From Campylobacteraceae bacterium (GTDB lineage: Bacteria > Campylobacterota > Campylobacteria > Campylobacterales > Campylobacteraceae), in assembly GCA_031284315.1 (NCBI GenBank), contig JAITAB010000026.1:1-64000 (forward strand): a stretch of 64,000 nt of DNA, given 5' to 3'. A program made the position numbers and the translations under genes. Of this stretch, positions 22,930 to 33,366 are shown in pieces (the stretch's first letter is position 1; each line of letters opens with the position of its first letter). The notes beneath the pieces were generated by a model. That model saw only the letters and a program-made list of their open reading frames with translations. It searched no databases and was not told where the DNA came from.

Positions 22930-24309
22930 TTATAAAGACAAATCTTTCAATATCTGAGCCGCAGCCATTTTGCCGTCAGCCGCAGCCATTACGACCAAAG
23001 CCGCGCCTCTCATACAGTCGCCGCCCGCATAAACTCCTGCTTTGCTTGTGCGGTAAAAATTATCTACCACAATCGCGCCTCGGCTGTTTATATCTATGCC
23101 GTTTTCAGCTAAAAATGTCGGGATATTGGGCGTAAATCCAAGCGCAAAAATCACTACATCGGCGTCTATTTTAAAATCGCTTCCTTTAACTATCTCCACG
23201 CTTTGACGCGCACCCTTATCGCTCGTTATAGTTTTTTGCATGTTAAGCCCGATAACGCTTCCTTCACTGTTTATGATAACATCGCGCGGAGCCGCATTGT
23301 AAAGGAAATTCACGCCCTCGTCAAGCGCGTTTTTAAACTCTTTTTTGGAGCCGGGCATGCTGAATTTATCGCGGCGGTAAAGACATGTAACGCTTTTGGC
23401 GTTTTCTCTAACGGACGAACGCAGGCAATCCATAGCCGTATCGCCGCCGCCGACAACGACAACATTTTTATTGGCTACATTTATATCTTTGTCAAGCTTT
23501 TCTTTAAATTGCTTTTTTTGGATATTGCGCAGAAAATCCACCGCCATAATCGTACCGTTTGCGGTTTCATTGCTGATATTGGCGCGGTTAGGAAGTTCTG
23601 CGCCAAGCCCTAAAAATACGGCGTTATGAGAATTTACAAGCTCTGAGAAAGCCACATCTTTGCCAACTTCGGTATTGGTTTTTAACTCCAAGCCTGCTTC
23701 CACAAGCCAGTTTACTCTTCGCGCAATGACCTCTTTTTCTATCTTAAAGCCCGGTATGCCGTAAGTCAAAAGCCCGCCCGCGCGGTTTTGCCTTTCATAC
23801 ATGACGACTTTAACGCCGGCTCTTAAAAGATATGTCGCGGCAGATATGGAAGCTGGACCTGAACCTACGATAGCAACAGATTTGTCTATCTTTTTTGCTG
23901 AAAAAAGCGGTTTAAGTCCATTTCTAAAGCCGTTTTCGCTTACCGCCGCTTCAATCGCGCCTATCGTAATGGATCCATATCCGTCATTTAAAGAGCAGTC
24001 GCCTTCGCAAAGCTTGTCCTGTGGACATACGCGCCCCGTGATTTCAGGGAAAGGGTTGCTTTCATTGGAGATTTGAAACGCTGTGCGCATATCCGCTCTT
24101 GCGCCTACGGCTTTTAACCAAAAAGGGATAAAATTGTGCAAAGGGCATTTATTGTGGCAAAAAGGGTCGCCGCACTGTATGCATCGGCTTGCCTGCTCTT
24201 TTATATCGTCTTTTGACAACAGTTCGTAAATTTCCCTAAAATCTTTTGTTCTCTCCGTTACGGAGCGTTTTTTAATTTCGGCTCTTTCAATAGTTAAAAA
24301 ATCTTGCAT
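22930..24309 (-). CDS. gltD: Glutamate synthase small subunit
   Basis: CIQCGDPFCHNKCPLHNFIP, GSGPASISAATYLLRAGVKVVMYER, YAGGDCMRGAALVVMAAADGKMAA. Confidence 0.95.
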   Translation of the reverse strand: MQDFLTIERAEIKKRSVTERTKDFREIYELLSKDDIKEQASRCIQCGDPFCHNKCPLHNFIPFWLKAVGARADMRTAFQISNESNPFPEITGRVCPQDKLCEGDCSLNDGYGSITIGAIEAAVSENGFRNGLKPLFSAKKIDKSVAIVGSGPASISAATYLLRAGVKVVMYERQNRAGGLLTYGIPGFKIEKEVIARRVNWLVEAGLELKTNTEVGKDVAFSELVNSHNAVFLGLGAELPNRANISNETANGTIMAVDFLRNIQKKQFKEKLDKDINVANKNVVVVGGGDTAMDCLRSSVRENAKSVTCLYRRDKFSMPGSKKEFKNALDEGVNFLYNAAPRDVIINSEGSVIGLNMQKTITSDKGARQSVEIVKGSDFKIDADVVIFALGFTPNIPTFLAENGIDINSRGAIVVDNFYRTSKAGVYAGGDCMRGAALVVMAAADGKMAAAQILKDLSL

Positions 24310-24310
24310 C

Positions 24311-27300
24311 TTAATTTCCTTCTTGCGGATTTAAAGGCAGTCTCGTCATATCTTTTGGATATACCATCCAAAAATCTCTTATAGAGTGTCTGAAACTGTT
24401 CATAATGAGTTTTGCCTTGGCGCTTTGCGTTTCGTTAATATGAGCGCGCAAAAGCCTTTTTAGTATGTGTCTTGCTTCGTCCATTTCGTCCGTGTCTATA
24501 CGCGCGGCTTTCACAAGTTCTTGATTTAATTTGTCTATAAAATCATGGTCTTTATCGTAAATAAACGCCACGCCGCCTGTCATACCTGCGCCGAAATTCA
24601 TGCCCGTTTTGCCGAGTATCAGCACTTCGCCGCCTGTCATGTATTCGCATGCGTGGTCTCCTGTGCCTTCTACTATCGCGATTGCGCCGGAGTTTCTAAC
24701 GCAAAATCTCTCGCCGACATTACCCGCGACAAAGAGTTTGCCGCCTGTCGCGCCGTAAAGACATGTATTGCCCGCACATGAAAAATACTCGCCTTGAACT
24801 TTCGGCGCGATGACTATTTTGCCGCCGTTCATTCCTTTGCCGACATAGTCATTTGCCACTCCATGCAGATTAATCGTAACGCCCTTAATCAAAAACGCGC
24901 CCAGCGACTGCCCGGCGATACCGTCAAGATTGTAAACGATGCTGTTTTCGCTCAAGCCATCGTTGCCGTAAAATTTCGCGATTTCGCCGCTTGTTTTCGC
25001 GCCGAAACTTCGGTTGGTATTGGCTATCGTTTTATTGATGACGATATATTCGTTTTTATTTTCTATGACTTTATATGCTTCTTTGAGTATTTCGCTCTCA
25101 TATTCATTTTTGTCGTACGGAGGATTTGAGGGTTTTTGACATGTATTGACGCCTTGAATATTTGTCAAAATGGAGCTAAAATCAAATTTTTTCGCAAATT
25201 CATCATCTTTTACGCTTAGAAAATAGCTGCGCCCGATAATATCCTGCAGCGACGCATAACCCAAAGAGGCAAGTATCTCTCTGACATCTTCGGCTAAAAG
25301 CGTGAAATAGTTTACTATTTTCTCAACCGTGCCGTTAAAGTTTTGCCTGCATTCGTCATTTTGAGTTGCAACGCCGACAGAACAGCGGTTCAAATGGCAC
25401 ACACGCAGCATTTTGCAGCCCAAAATCGTAAGCATGAGCGTACCGAACGCATAACTTTCGGCTCCCAAAAGAGCGGCTTTGATAATATCAAGACCGATTT
25501 TCAGACCGCCGTCTGTCTGCAAATGTACAAATTCTCTTAAATTGTTATATTTTAAAGCGTTGTGGGCTTCGCTAAGACCTATTTCCCATGGGTCGCCCGC
25601 AAATTTTATAGATGTCAGCGGAGCCGCGCCCGTACCGCCGTCATTGCCGGAAATGATGATTTTATCCGCATAAGCTTTTGCCACGCCTGCGGCTATCGTG
25701 CCAACGCCTGCGGTAGAAACGAGTTTGACGGTGATAATAGCTTCCGGATTTACTTGTTTTAAGTCAAAAATAAGCTGCGCCAAATCCTCAATAGAGTAAA
25801 TGTCATGATGAGGCGGCGGCGATATAAGCGTAACGCCGGGGATTGTATAGCGAAGGCTTGCGATGAGCGGCGTTACCTTGTGTCCGGGGAGCTGTCCGCC
25901 CTCTCCGGGTTTCGCGCCCTGCGCGACTTTTATCTGTATCTCTTTCGCGCTTCTTAGATATTCGGGCGTAACGCCGAATCTGCCTGAGGCTATCTGTTTG
26001 ATTTTGGAATTTTTAATGCTTTTAAGTCTTTCGGGAGCTTCGCCGCCTTCGCCTGAGTTTGACATACCGCCAAGTTTATACATAGCCAATGCGATAGCCT
26101 CATGCGCTTCTGGCGAAATAGAGCCAAGACTCATAGCCGCGCCGTTAAACCGCTTGAATATTTCAGACGCGGGCTCAACTTTATCTATATCTATGGGTTT
26201 TCTATCTGAAGTTATATGAAAAAAGTCGCGTATCATTTTCAGATTTCTTGAAACGATGAGGCTTTTCAAACTCTCATAGTCTGATTTCAAGCCGCTTTGC
26301 GCCGTTTTATGAATTGCATGTATGACGCTTGGTCCGTAGTCGTGATATTCGCCGCCGTCTATGTATTTGTAAAATCCGCCGATTTCCAAAGGAAACATTT
26401 TCACGCGCGTGTCAAGCTCGTAAGTTTTTGCGTGATTTTGCTCTATGCGTTTTTCAATATCGTCATAATCAAGTCCCGCCAAAAGGCTTGTAGCGTTTCT
26501 AAAACAGTCGTTTATCACCCTTGAAGATAGACCGATAACATCAAAAAGCCCTGAATTTTTATATGAAGCTATCGTTGAAATGCCCATTTTAGAGATGATT
26601 TTCAGCAATCCTTGCCCAAGCGCGTGATTGATATTTTTCAGCGCCTCTTTCGTGTCGTAACTGTCCATGTTTCTTGATTTTGCCATATCCAAAGCAGTCG
26701 CATATAGCAGATACGGGTACACGGCGCTCGCGCCAAATGCTATCAAAACAGCCGCCGAGTGCGAATCAAACGCTTCGCCCGTTATCGCTACGATAGAAGC
26801 CTTGTGTCTTACGCCGCTGTCCGAAAGAGCGTTGTTCACGCGCCCTACGACCATAGCCATGGGGATACATTTGTGCGTTTTGTCAAGCCCTCTGTCGTCC
26901 AAAAACACCATATGCACATTTTCGTTTCTGACAGCTTCCACGATGTCGTAAACCAAATCCTCCAAAGAGCCTTGCAGATTTTCCTCAAAAAGCGTTGAAA
27001 ATGTGCGGCATTTGTACTCTTTCTTATATAGCGGCTGATTCGGGTCGCCGAAACTTTTCAAAACCTCCATGCGCTCTTGCATAAGTATGGGAGAAATTGA
27101 TTTGATGCGGAAAGCATGAAGAGGCGTTTCGTCCAAAATATTATGAACCTGCCCGAAATCCGTATTTAAACTCATGACAACCATTTCTCTTATCGGGTCA
27201 ATCGGCGGATTTGTAACCTGCGCGAATTTTTGCTTGAAAAAGTCCGTGAAAAAACGCTGTTTTTGGCTGAATGCGGCAAGCGGCGTATCATCTCCCATAG

Positions 27301-28738
27301 AGCCTGTGGCTTCCTTGCCCAATTTCATCATTGGCTCTACTATCATCTCTCTTATCTCTTGCGTGATATTGTTGTAGCGTTGAAGATATTCTAAATTGTT
27401 AAACTGATAATCTTTCGTATCGGCAAACAAAATATCCACATACTCCTGCAAATAGAACATGTTTTTATTGAGCCATTCGGCATATGGGTGGGAGTTTTTC
27501 AGATAGTCGTTTATCTCGGGATTTTTCATGACTTTGCCGAATTTCAAATCCACGCCGAGCATTTCGCCGCTTTGCAGGCGTCCGCGTTCAAGGATATTTT
27601 CTTCGTCTATTTTAAGCACGCCGTATTCGCTTGCTATCAAAATCCTGTTATCTTTTGTGATGATATATTTCGCTGGGCGCAAGCCGTTTCTATCCAAAAT
27701 ACAGGCTATATATCTGCCGTCTGTTAAAGAGATAGCCGCAGGTCCGTCCCAAGGCTCAAAACTATTGCTTGAATATTCATAAAACGACCTCAATTTTGCG
27801 TCTATATGAGGCGAATTTTGCCAAGGAGCGGGTATCAAAACGCGTGCGGCTTTAAAAAAGTCATAACCGTTCGCGAGCAAAAATTCAAACATATTGTCCA
27901 AACTTGCGCTGTCGCTGACATCGTCAGCCGTAATCGGAAGCAAGGTTCGCATCTCTTTATCCGAATAAATGGAGCTTTTTAAAAATTCGCTTTTTGTTTT
28001 TAAATTGAAACGATTTGCTACGATAGAGTTTATTTCGCCGTTATGCGCAAGCGTACGAAACGGCTGCGCCAATTTCCAGCGCGGAAGCGTATTTGTAGAA
28101 AATCGTTGATGAAACAGCGCGAAAACCGCCTTAAAACTGCCGCTTTGCAAATCCTTATAAAACTCCCGCAAATAGGTCGGCATGACAAGACCTTTGTACG
28201 AGATGACTCTGTTTGAAAATGAGGGGATATAAAATTCATCGTCATCTTTAAGGGCGTTTTCAATATTGCGCCTTGTCAGATACAGAAGCGCTTCAAAGCG
28301 TTTCGTGGCAATCAGCGAATTTGGTATAACAAAAACCTGCGTAATTTTCGGAAGCGTTTTAAGCGCCAGCTCTCCCAAAGCGTTTATATCTACGGGTACA
28401 TCGCGGTACAATAGAACTTTCAAATCGTTATTTTGACAAATCTCCTCAAATACGCTCTTTTGCTCCTCTTTTGTGAAAAAAACCTGAGCTACCGCAAACT
28501 GTTTAGGCAGATCCACGCCGAGTTTTGCCGCCTCTTTTTTCATAAATTCCACAGGCAGGGAGAAAAGCAGTCCGCTTCCGTCTCCGCTTTTGCCGTCTGC
28601 GGCGATAGCGCCTCTATGCACCATTCGCTCCAAAGCAAAAATAGCGTCTTTAACAATGTCATGAGAGGCTATATTGTTAGTATTTGCAAGCAGTCCGAAA
28701 CCGCAGCTGTCTTTGTAACTTTTGTATAGTTCCATCAA
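24311..28738 (-). CDS. gltB: Glutamate synthase large subunit
   Basis: 1475 aa; CGFGLLANT N-terminal amidotransferase, GGAMSLGSISPEAHEAIA-like and GEGGEAPERL motifs. Confidence 0.97.
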   Translation of the reverse strand: MMELYKSYKDSCGFGLLANTNNIASHDIVKDAIFALERMVHRGAIAADGKSGDGSGLLFSLPVEFMKKEAAKLGVDLPKQFAVAQVFFTKEEQKSVFEEICQNNDLKVLLYRDVPVDINALGELALKTLPKITQVFVIPNSLIATKRFEALLYLTRRNIENALKDDDEFYIPSFSNRVISYKGLVMPTYLREFYKDLQSGSFKAVFALFHQRFSTNTLPRWKLAQPFRTLAHNGEINSIVANRFNLKTKSEFLKSSIYSDKEMRTLLPITADDVSDSASLDNMFEFLLANGYDFFKAARVLIPAPWQNSPHIDAKLRSFYEYSSNSFEPWDGPAAISLTDGRYIACILDRNGLRPAKYIITKDNRILIASEYGVLKIDEENILERGRLQSGEMLGVDLKFGKVMKNPEINDYLKNSHPYAEWLNKNMFYLQEYVDILFADTKDYQFNNLEYLQRYNNITQEIREMIVEPMMKLGKEATGSMGDDTPLAAFSQKQRFFTDFFKQKFAQVTNPPIDPIREMVVMSLNTDFGQVHNILDETPLHAFRIKSISPILMQERMEVLKSFGDPNQPLYKKEYKCRTFSTLFEENLQGSLEDLVYDIVEAVRNENVHMVFLDDRGLDKTHKCIPMAMVVGRVNNALSDSGVRHKASIVAITGEAFDSHSAAVLIAFGASAVYPYLLYATALDMAKSRNMDSYDTKEALKNINHALGQGLLKIISKMGISTIASYKNSGLFDVIGLSSRVINDCFRNATSLLAGLDYDDIEKRIEQNHAKTYELDTRVKMFPLEIGGFYKYIDGGEYHDYGPSVIHAIHKTAQSGLKSDYESLKSLIVSRNLKMIRDFFHITSDRKPIDIDKVEPASEIFKRFNGAAMSLGSISPEAHEAIALAMYKLGGMSNSGEGGEAPERLKSIKNSKIKQIASGRFGVTPEYLRSAKEIQIKVAQGAKPGEGGQLPGHKVTPLIASLRYTIPGVTLISPPPHHDIYSIEDLAQLIFDLKQVNPEAIITVKLVSTAGVGTIAAGVAKAYADKIIISGNDGGTGAAPLTSIKFAGDPWEIGLSEAHNALKYNNLREFVHLQTDGGLKIGLDIIKAALLGAESYAFGTLMLTILGCKMLRVCHLNRCSVGVATQNDECRQNFNGTVEKIVNYFTLLAEDVREILASLGYASLQDIIGRSYFLSVKDDEFAKKFDFSSILTNIQGVNTCQKPSNPPYDKNEYESEILKEAYKVIENKNEYIVINKTIANTNRSFGAKTSGEIAKFYGNDGLSENSIVYNLDGIAGQSLGAFLIKGVTINLHGVANDYVGKGMNGGKIVIAPKVQGEYFSCAGNTCLYGATGGKLFVAGNVGERFCVRNSGAIAIVEGTGDHACEYMTGGEVLILGKTGMNFGAGMTGGVAFIYDKDHDFIDKLNQELVKAARIDTDEMDEARHILKRLLRAHINETQSAKAKLIMNSFRHSIRDFWMVYPKDMTRLPLNPQEGN

Positions 28739-29063
28739 ATACCTTTACATGTAAACATTTCGGTCAAAAAAAGTGTAAGAATATAGCAAAAAAAAGCTTT
28801 AATATCAATTACTTGGTTTTTTATGAGGTTTTATAGATTTTACATATCAAAAGTAAAATTAAAATTCAATAAAATATTTGGATAAAAACAGAGTGCGAGA
28901 TAAACTACATGTCAAACATGATAGATTTTTAAGTATATTATACAAAAAGCTACACTAATTATTTTTGACTGCCAAAAAACTTCAAAGTAAAAATACAAGC
29001 GTTAAAATACTCAAGATACTGGAAAAATATATCTGAAATTATTTTTTTTTAATGGTAACTGAC

Positions 29064-29069
29064 TATAAT
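29064..29069 (+). promoter_or_regulatory. Putative -10 box of the solitary crRNA-like gene
   Basis: Perfect TATAAT 11 nt upstream of the lone Cas12a handle. Confidence 0.55.
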
Positions 29070-29075
29070 GACACC

Positions 29076-29178
29076 TTGTTAATTTCTACTTCAGTAGATC
29101 GTGTGTTATATGATTAAAATATCAACTAAATGCAAATTTAATGTAGCTTTAAATATATTTGAGCTACAATTTTGTTTT
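29076..29178 (+). ncRNA. Putative CreR-like Cas12a-guiding regulatory RNA
   Basis: Lone handle TTAATTTCTACTTCAGTAGAT (29079-29099; differs from the array repeat 3' end only at two loop bases), followed by CGTGTGTTATATGATTAAAATATC and then hairpin GTAGCT...AGCTAC (29143-29167) plus AATTTTGTTTT. Confidence 0.65.
29143..29178 (+). terminator. Putative terminator of the solitary crRNA-like RNA
   Basis: GTAGCTTTAAATATATTTGAGCTAC followed by AATTTTGTTTTG. Confidence 0.5.
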
Positions 29179-29187
29179 GAAGCATAT

Positions 29188-29216
29188 TTTACGTGTGTTA
29201 ATGATAATTATATAAT
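29188..29216 (+). promoter_or_regulatory. Putative cas12a promoter overlapping a Cas12a target site (TTTA PAM + 9-nt seed)
   Basis: TTTACG (29188-29193) - 17 nt - TATAAT (29211-29216); TTTA at 29188-29191 followed by CGTGTGTTA (29192-29200), identical to the first 9 nt after the lone handle. Confidence 0.6.
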
Positions 29217-29310
29217 AAAAAAGTAGCTAAAAAAATATCATATTGCGAACACAAAAGGTACTTTATAATATTTTTGAGTTTAAAATTAAAATTGTATGGT
29301 AGGAGTCAAA

Positions 29311-32300
29311 ATGTATAATGCAAATTTTAAGGATTTTACTAATGTGTATCAAATCTCAAAAACATTGAAATTTGAGTTAATACCACAAACTACTAAAGAT
29401 GGAATTTTGGTAAAGGCTGATCAAAATTTTATTGCGGATATAATCGCAAAAGACAGAAAAATAAAAGAAGCTTATATCGCACTAAAACCAATTATGGATA
29501 AAATTCACGAAAATGTAATCAATGAGAGCCTCAATTCCGATGATGCTAAAAAAATTAACTTTTTGCCTTATTTTGAAAAATATAAAAACAAAGAAAAATT
29601 TACAGCCGAAGAAAAAAGTTTACGAAAATCCATTGGGGAAACATTCTTTAACGGTGTAAATAAAATCAAAGAAAAAGCAAGCGTTGATGGCAAAAATCAA
29701 CCAATATTTAAAAATAATGGCGTAAAATGTTTAAAAGATTTGAGAATACTTAGATATATAGAGAGAAATATAGACGAATTTGCTTGCGAAGAAGTATCTA
29801 AAATTCAAATTGAAGAATATTTAGAAACTTTTAAAAATTTTTTCACATATTTTTCAGGCTACAATCAAAATAGGGAAAATTATTATGCTACAGATAAAAA
29901 ACAATCAACCGCAATCGCGACAAGAATAGTCCATGATAATTTACCAAAGTTTTGTGATAATTGTTTACAATTTGAGTTTGGAAAAATTTCTAAAAAGAAA
30001 TCTAATAAAAAAAATGCAGACAACGACACAGAAATAAAATCCAGAAAAAATGAATACCTGAATGTGTATCAATTTCTAAAAGCAACCAACATAGATACAA
30101 AAGTAAAAGACGCACAAACCAATTTGAGAGAGTCTGAGCCTGTAGATGAAAAAATGTTTAAAATTGATATATTTTCTCATTGCTTGTCGCAAAAAGGCAT
30201 TGAAGAATATAATAGAAAAATTGGAGATTATAATTTTTTAATAAATCTTTATAATCAGTCAAAAAATAATGAAAAAAATTTTAAAAAATTGGAACCATTT
30301 AAAACTCTCAATAAGCAAATTGGCTGCGGAAAAAAGAAAATGCCTTTTTTGGCATTAAAATATGATACACGAAAAGATCAAGAGAATGCATTGCAAGGTT
30401 ATGAAAACAAAAATGATACGATATTTAACCTTCAAGAATTACTATCCAAAATAGATAGCGCATGCAAAATGTTTTTCAAGAAAAAACCAAATGAATCTGA
30501 TATACGCAGTGTTCCTGCTTTTAACGAATGGATAAAAAGTTGCCAAAATTGGAATGGTATTTATTGGTCAAAAAGCGCTGTTAATATTATTTCAAATAAA
30601 TACCTATCAAATTGGCATGAAATAGAAGAATTTATACAAGTCAATTTGCAAGACAAAAATAAAAAAAAGTATTATAAAGCTGTGGCAACTTATGACAAAA
30701 AGAGGGAAGAGCAATTAAAACTAAATGATGCTGTCGAATTGTCGGGGCTATTTGAACTTCTTGATAATAATACACAAACTGATTGGAGCAAGGCATTTTT
30801 TAAGGAATCTATTTTAGAGGATGAGAGTTTTAAAAAAATAATTAATGAAAATATTTCTCCAAGTAGAAATATTATTAATTTGATATGTGCTGACATAGAC
30901 AAGAATATACAAAATACTTTTAGCTTGTCTCATGAAATATTGAATATTGTGGACTATAAAGACGAAAACAATAAGACAAAAATAAAAAATTGGTTAGATG
31001 GTATCGTTGAAGTTATTAAAATATTGAAAAATTTTTCTGTTAAAGCAGATAAAATAAAAGGTGGACCTATTAATCCTGAGCTATCTAATGCTCTTTATAT
31101 ACTATTGTATTCTGATGATATTTTATGGTTTAAATGGTACGATATTATCAGAAATTATCTGACTAAAAAGCCTCAAGATGACGCCAAAAAAAACAAACTC
31201 AAACTCAATTTTGATTGCAGTGTTTTGCTTGGCGGTTTCAGTGATGGTCAAGAGAAAAATAAACGTGCCATTATTTTGAAAAATGAGAGTAAATATTACT
31301 TGGGGATACTTATAAAAACCTCTCTTTTTGATACAGAAAAAAAAGACAATCTTATGTATAAAACATCTGACAGCAGTGTCGAACGTCTCATACTGAAAAA
31401 TTTAGCATTTAAAACTCTTGCAGGTAAGGGATTTGTGAGCAAATATAAAGAAAAGTATAGCGATATTGGAAAACGCAACCCTCAAGAAGCAATCGAAAAA
31501 TTACAGATATTTATCAAAGAAAATTATGAAAAAAAATATCCATTACTAAAAAATATTACCAATAAAAAGTATATAAATAAGAAATTATTTGATGAAGAAG
31601 TAACAAAAATATTGGCGGATTGTTATGATTGCAGTTTTATACCTATAAATTGGAACGAAGTTTTAAAGGCTATTTCAACAAAATATAAGAACAAATTCAA
31701 TGAATTATATTTGTTTGAGATTTATAGTAAGGATTTTTCTGAAAAAAGTGCTGGCAAAAAAAATCTGCAAACGCTTTATTGGGAACATATTTTCCAAGAA
31801 GACAGTACAATGCAATTATGTGGTGGTGGTGAAATATTTTATAGAGAGCGAGCTATAGAAGAGAATGAAATAATAATTCATGAGAAAGATAAACCAATAC
31901 ATAGAAGGAGTGATGATAGGACTGTAAGTGTTTTTGATTATGATATTATTAAGGATAGAAGATTTACAGAAGACAAATATTTTTTTCATATTCCTATAAA
32001 AATAAATTATACAAAATCAGTAAATAATGATATAAATAATGATATAAATAATGCATTTGTTTTGTCTGATGATATTCAATTTTTTGGTATTGATAGAGGC
32101 GAAAATCATCTAATTTATTACTCATTAATTTCTAAAGATGGAGCAATAAAAGAACAGGATAGTTTAAATATCATCAATGGAAAAGACTACTATAATGCAA
32201 TTTATGAAAAATCAAAAAAGCGGCAGGATAGTAGAAAGAATTGGCATGAAATAGGCAACATTCGCAACCTAAAAGATGGATATATTTCCGTCGTGCTTTA

Positions 32301-33366
32301 TGAAATTATTAAAAAAATTATTGATCTGAAAAATTTCAAACCAACTTTTATTGTTTTGGAAGATCTAAATACCGGTTTTAAGCGCAAACGCCAAAAAGTT
32401 GAAAAGCAAGTTTATCAAAAATTTGAATTAGCTTTGGCAAAGAAGCTTAATTATTTAGTGTACAAAGACATTTCTAATGGAGATATTGGATCAGTGTATA
32501 ATGCTCTGCAATTGACACCACCTGTAACGAATTATCAAGACATTGAAAATAAAAAACAAGTCGGCATTATACTATATACTCGTGCCAATTATACTTCTGT
32601 AACCGACCCGATAACGGGATGGCGAAAAACAATCTATCTGAAAACTGGTAGCGAAGAATATATTAAAAAGCAAATTATGGGGGTTTTTTCTGATATTGGT
32701 ATAGACGAATATGGCGACTACTTTTTTGAATATGTTGATCAAGCGAACAAAATATGGCGATTATGGTCAAGCAAAAATGGGAAATCTTTGGAACGCTATA
32801 AATATAAAAAAGGTAATGATAAAAAAGAAGGTACGGTTGAATTTTATAACATAAAAGATGATTATTTAGATATATTATTTAGAATTTTCAACAAAAAAGA
32901 ATCCTTACTGCAGCAATTAAAAAATGGCGTTATGTTGTCAAAAATTCCCAACCATAATTATACAGCATGGGAATCGCTTCGTTTTGCAATCGACCTTATT
33001 CAACAAATAAGAAATTCGGGTGATATAAATAAAAAACAACCTGTTAATTTTTTACATTCTCCAATAAGAAATAATAAAGGAGAACATTTTGATTCGCGTC
33101 TTTATCAATATCAAGAAAATGCTAAATTTCCCAAAGATGGAGATGCAAATGGCGCTTATAATATTGCCCGCAAAGGTATAATTATGTATGAACATATCAA
33201 GATGTGGAGTAAAAAAAATAATGAGGGCGAAAAGATTGATTTGAATTTATTTGTTTCAGATGAAGAATGGGATCTTTGGCTCAATGATAATAAATCATGG
33301 TTGGATAAATTAGCTTCTTTTGCTTTCAAAAATCAAAAAGAAAATCAAACCGATATGCAAAAATGA
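29311..33366 (+). CDS. cas12a: CRISPR-associated endonuclease Cas12a (Cpf1), type V-A
   Basis: Cas12a N-terminus MYNANFKDFTNVYQISKTLKFELIPQ; RuvC motifs FFGIDRGENHLIYY, FIVLEDLNTGFKRKRQKVEKQVYQKFE and DANGAYNIARKG present. The start at 29311 is preferred over 29296 because TAGGAG sits just upstream of it. Confidence 0.98.
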   Translation: MYNANFKDFTNVYQISKTLKFELIPQTTKDGILVKADQNFIADIIAKDRKIKEAYIALKPIMDKIHENVINESLNSDDAKKINFLPYFEKYKNKEKFTAEEKSLRKSIGETFFNGVNKIKEKASVDGKNQPIFKNNGVKCLKDLRILRYIERNIDEFACEEVSKIQIEEYLETFKNFFTYFSGYNQNRENYYATDKKQSTAIATRIVHDNLPKFCDNCLQFEFGKISKKKSNKKNADNDTEIKSRKNEYLNVYQFLKATNIDTKVKDAQTNLRESEPVDEKMFKIDIFSHCLSQKGIEEYNRKIGDYNFLINLYNQSKNNEKNFKKLEPFKTLNKQIGCGKKKMPFLALKYDTRKDQENALQGYENKNDTIFNLQELLSKIDSACKMFFKKKPNESDIRSVPAFNEWIKSCQNWNGIYWSKSAVNIISNKYLSNWHEIEEFIQVNLQDKNKKKYYKAVATYDKKREEQLKLNDAVELSGLFELLDNNTQTDWSKAFFKESILEDESFKKIINENISPSRNIINLICADIDKNIQNTFSLSHEILNIVDYKDENNKTKIKNWLDGIVEVIKILKNFSVKADKIKGGPINPELSNALYILLYSDDILWFKWYDIIRNYLTKKPQDDAKKNKLKLNFDCSVLLGGFSDGQEKNKRAIILKNESKYYLGILIKTSLFDTEKKDNLMYKTSDSSVERLILKNLAFKTLAGKGFVSKYKEKYSDIGKRNPQEAIEKLQIFIKENYEKKYPLLKNITNKKYINKKLFDEEVTKILADCYDCSFIPINWNEVLKAISTKYKNKFNELYLFEIYSKDFSEKSAGKKNLQTLYWEHIFQEDSTMQLCGGGEIFYRERAIEENEIIIHEKDKPIHRRSDDRTVSVFDYDIIKDRRFTEDKYFFHIPIKINYTKSVNNDINNDINNAFVLSDDIQFFGIDRGENHLIYYSLISKDGAIKEQDSLNIINGKDYYNAIYEKSKKRQDSRKNWHEIGNIRNLKDGYISVVLYEIIKKIIDLKNFKPTFIVLEDLNTGFKRKRQKVEKQVYQKFELALAKKLNYLVYKDISNGDIGSVYNALQLTPPVTNYQDIENKKQVGIILYTRANYTSVTDPITGWRKTIYLKTGSEEYIKKQIMGVFSDIGIDEYGDYFFEYVDQANKIWRLWSSKNGKSLERYKYKKGNDKKEGTVEFYNIKDDYLDILFRIFNKKESLLQQLKNGVMLSKIPNHNYTAWESLRFAIDLIQQIRNSGDINKKQPVNFLHSPIRNNKGEHFDSRLYQYQENAKFPKDGDANGAYNIARKGIIMYEHIKMWSKKNNEGEKIDLNLFVSDEEWDLWLNDNKSWLDKLASFAFKNQKENQTDMQK

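Noticed and set aside
23203-28729. Plus-strand ORFs within gltB/gltD
   Set aside because: Antisense shadows of gltBD coding sequence
30861-30885. AATATTTCTACTTGGAG-like sequence on the minus strand inside cas12a
   Set aside because: No GTAGA arm to form a Cas12a handle stem
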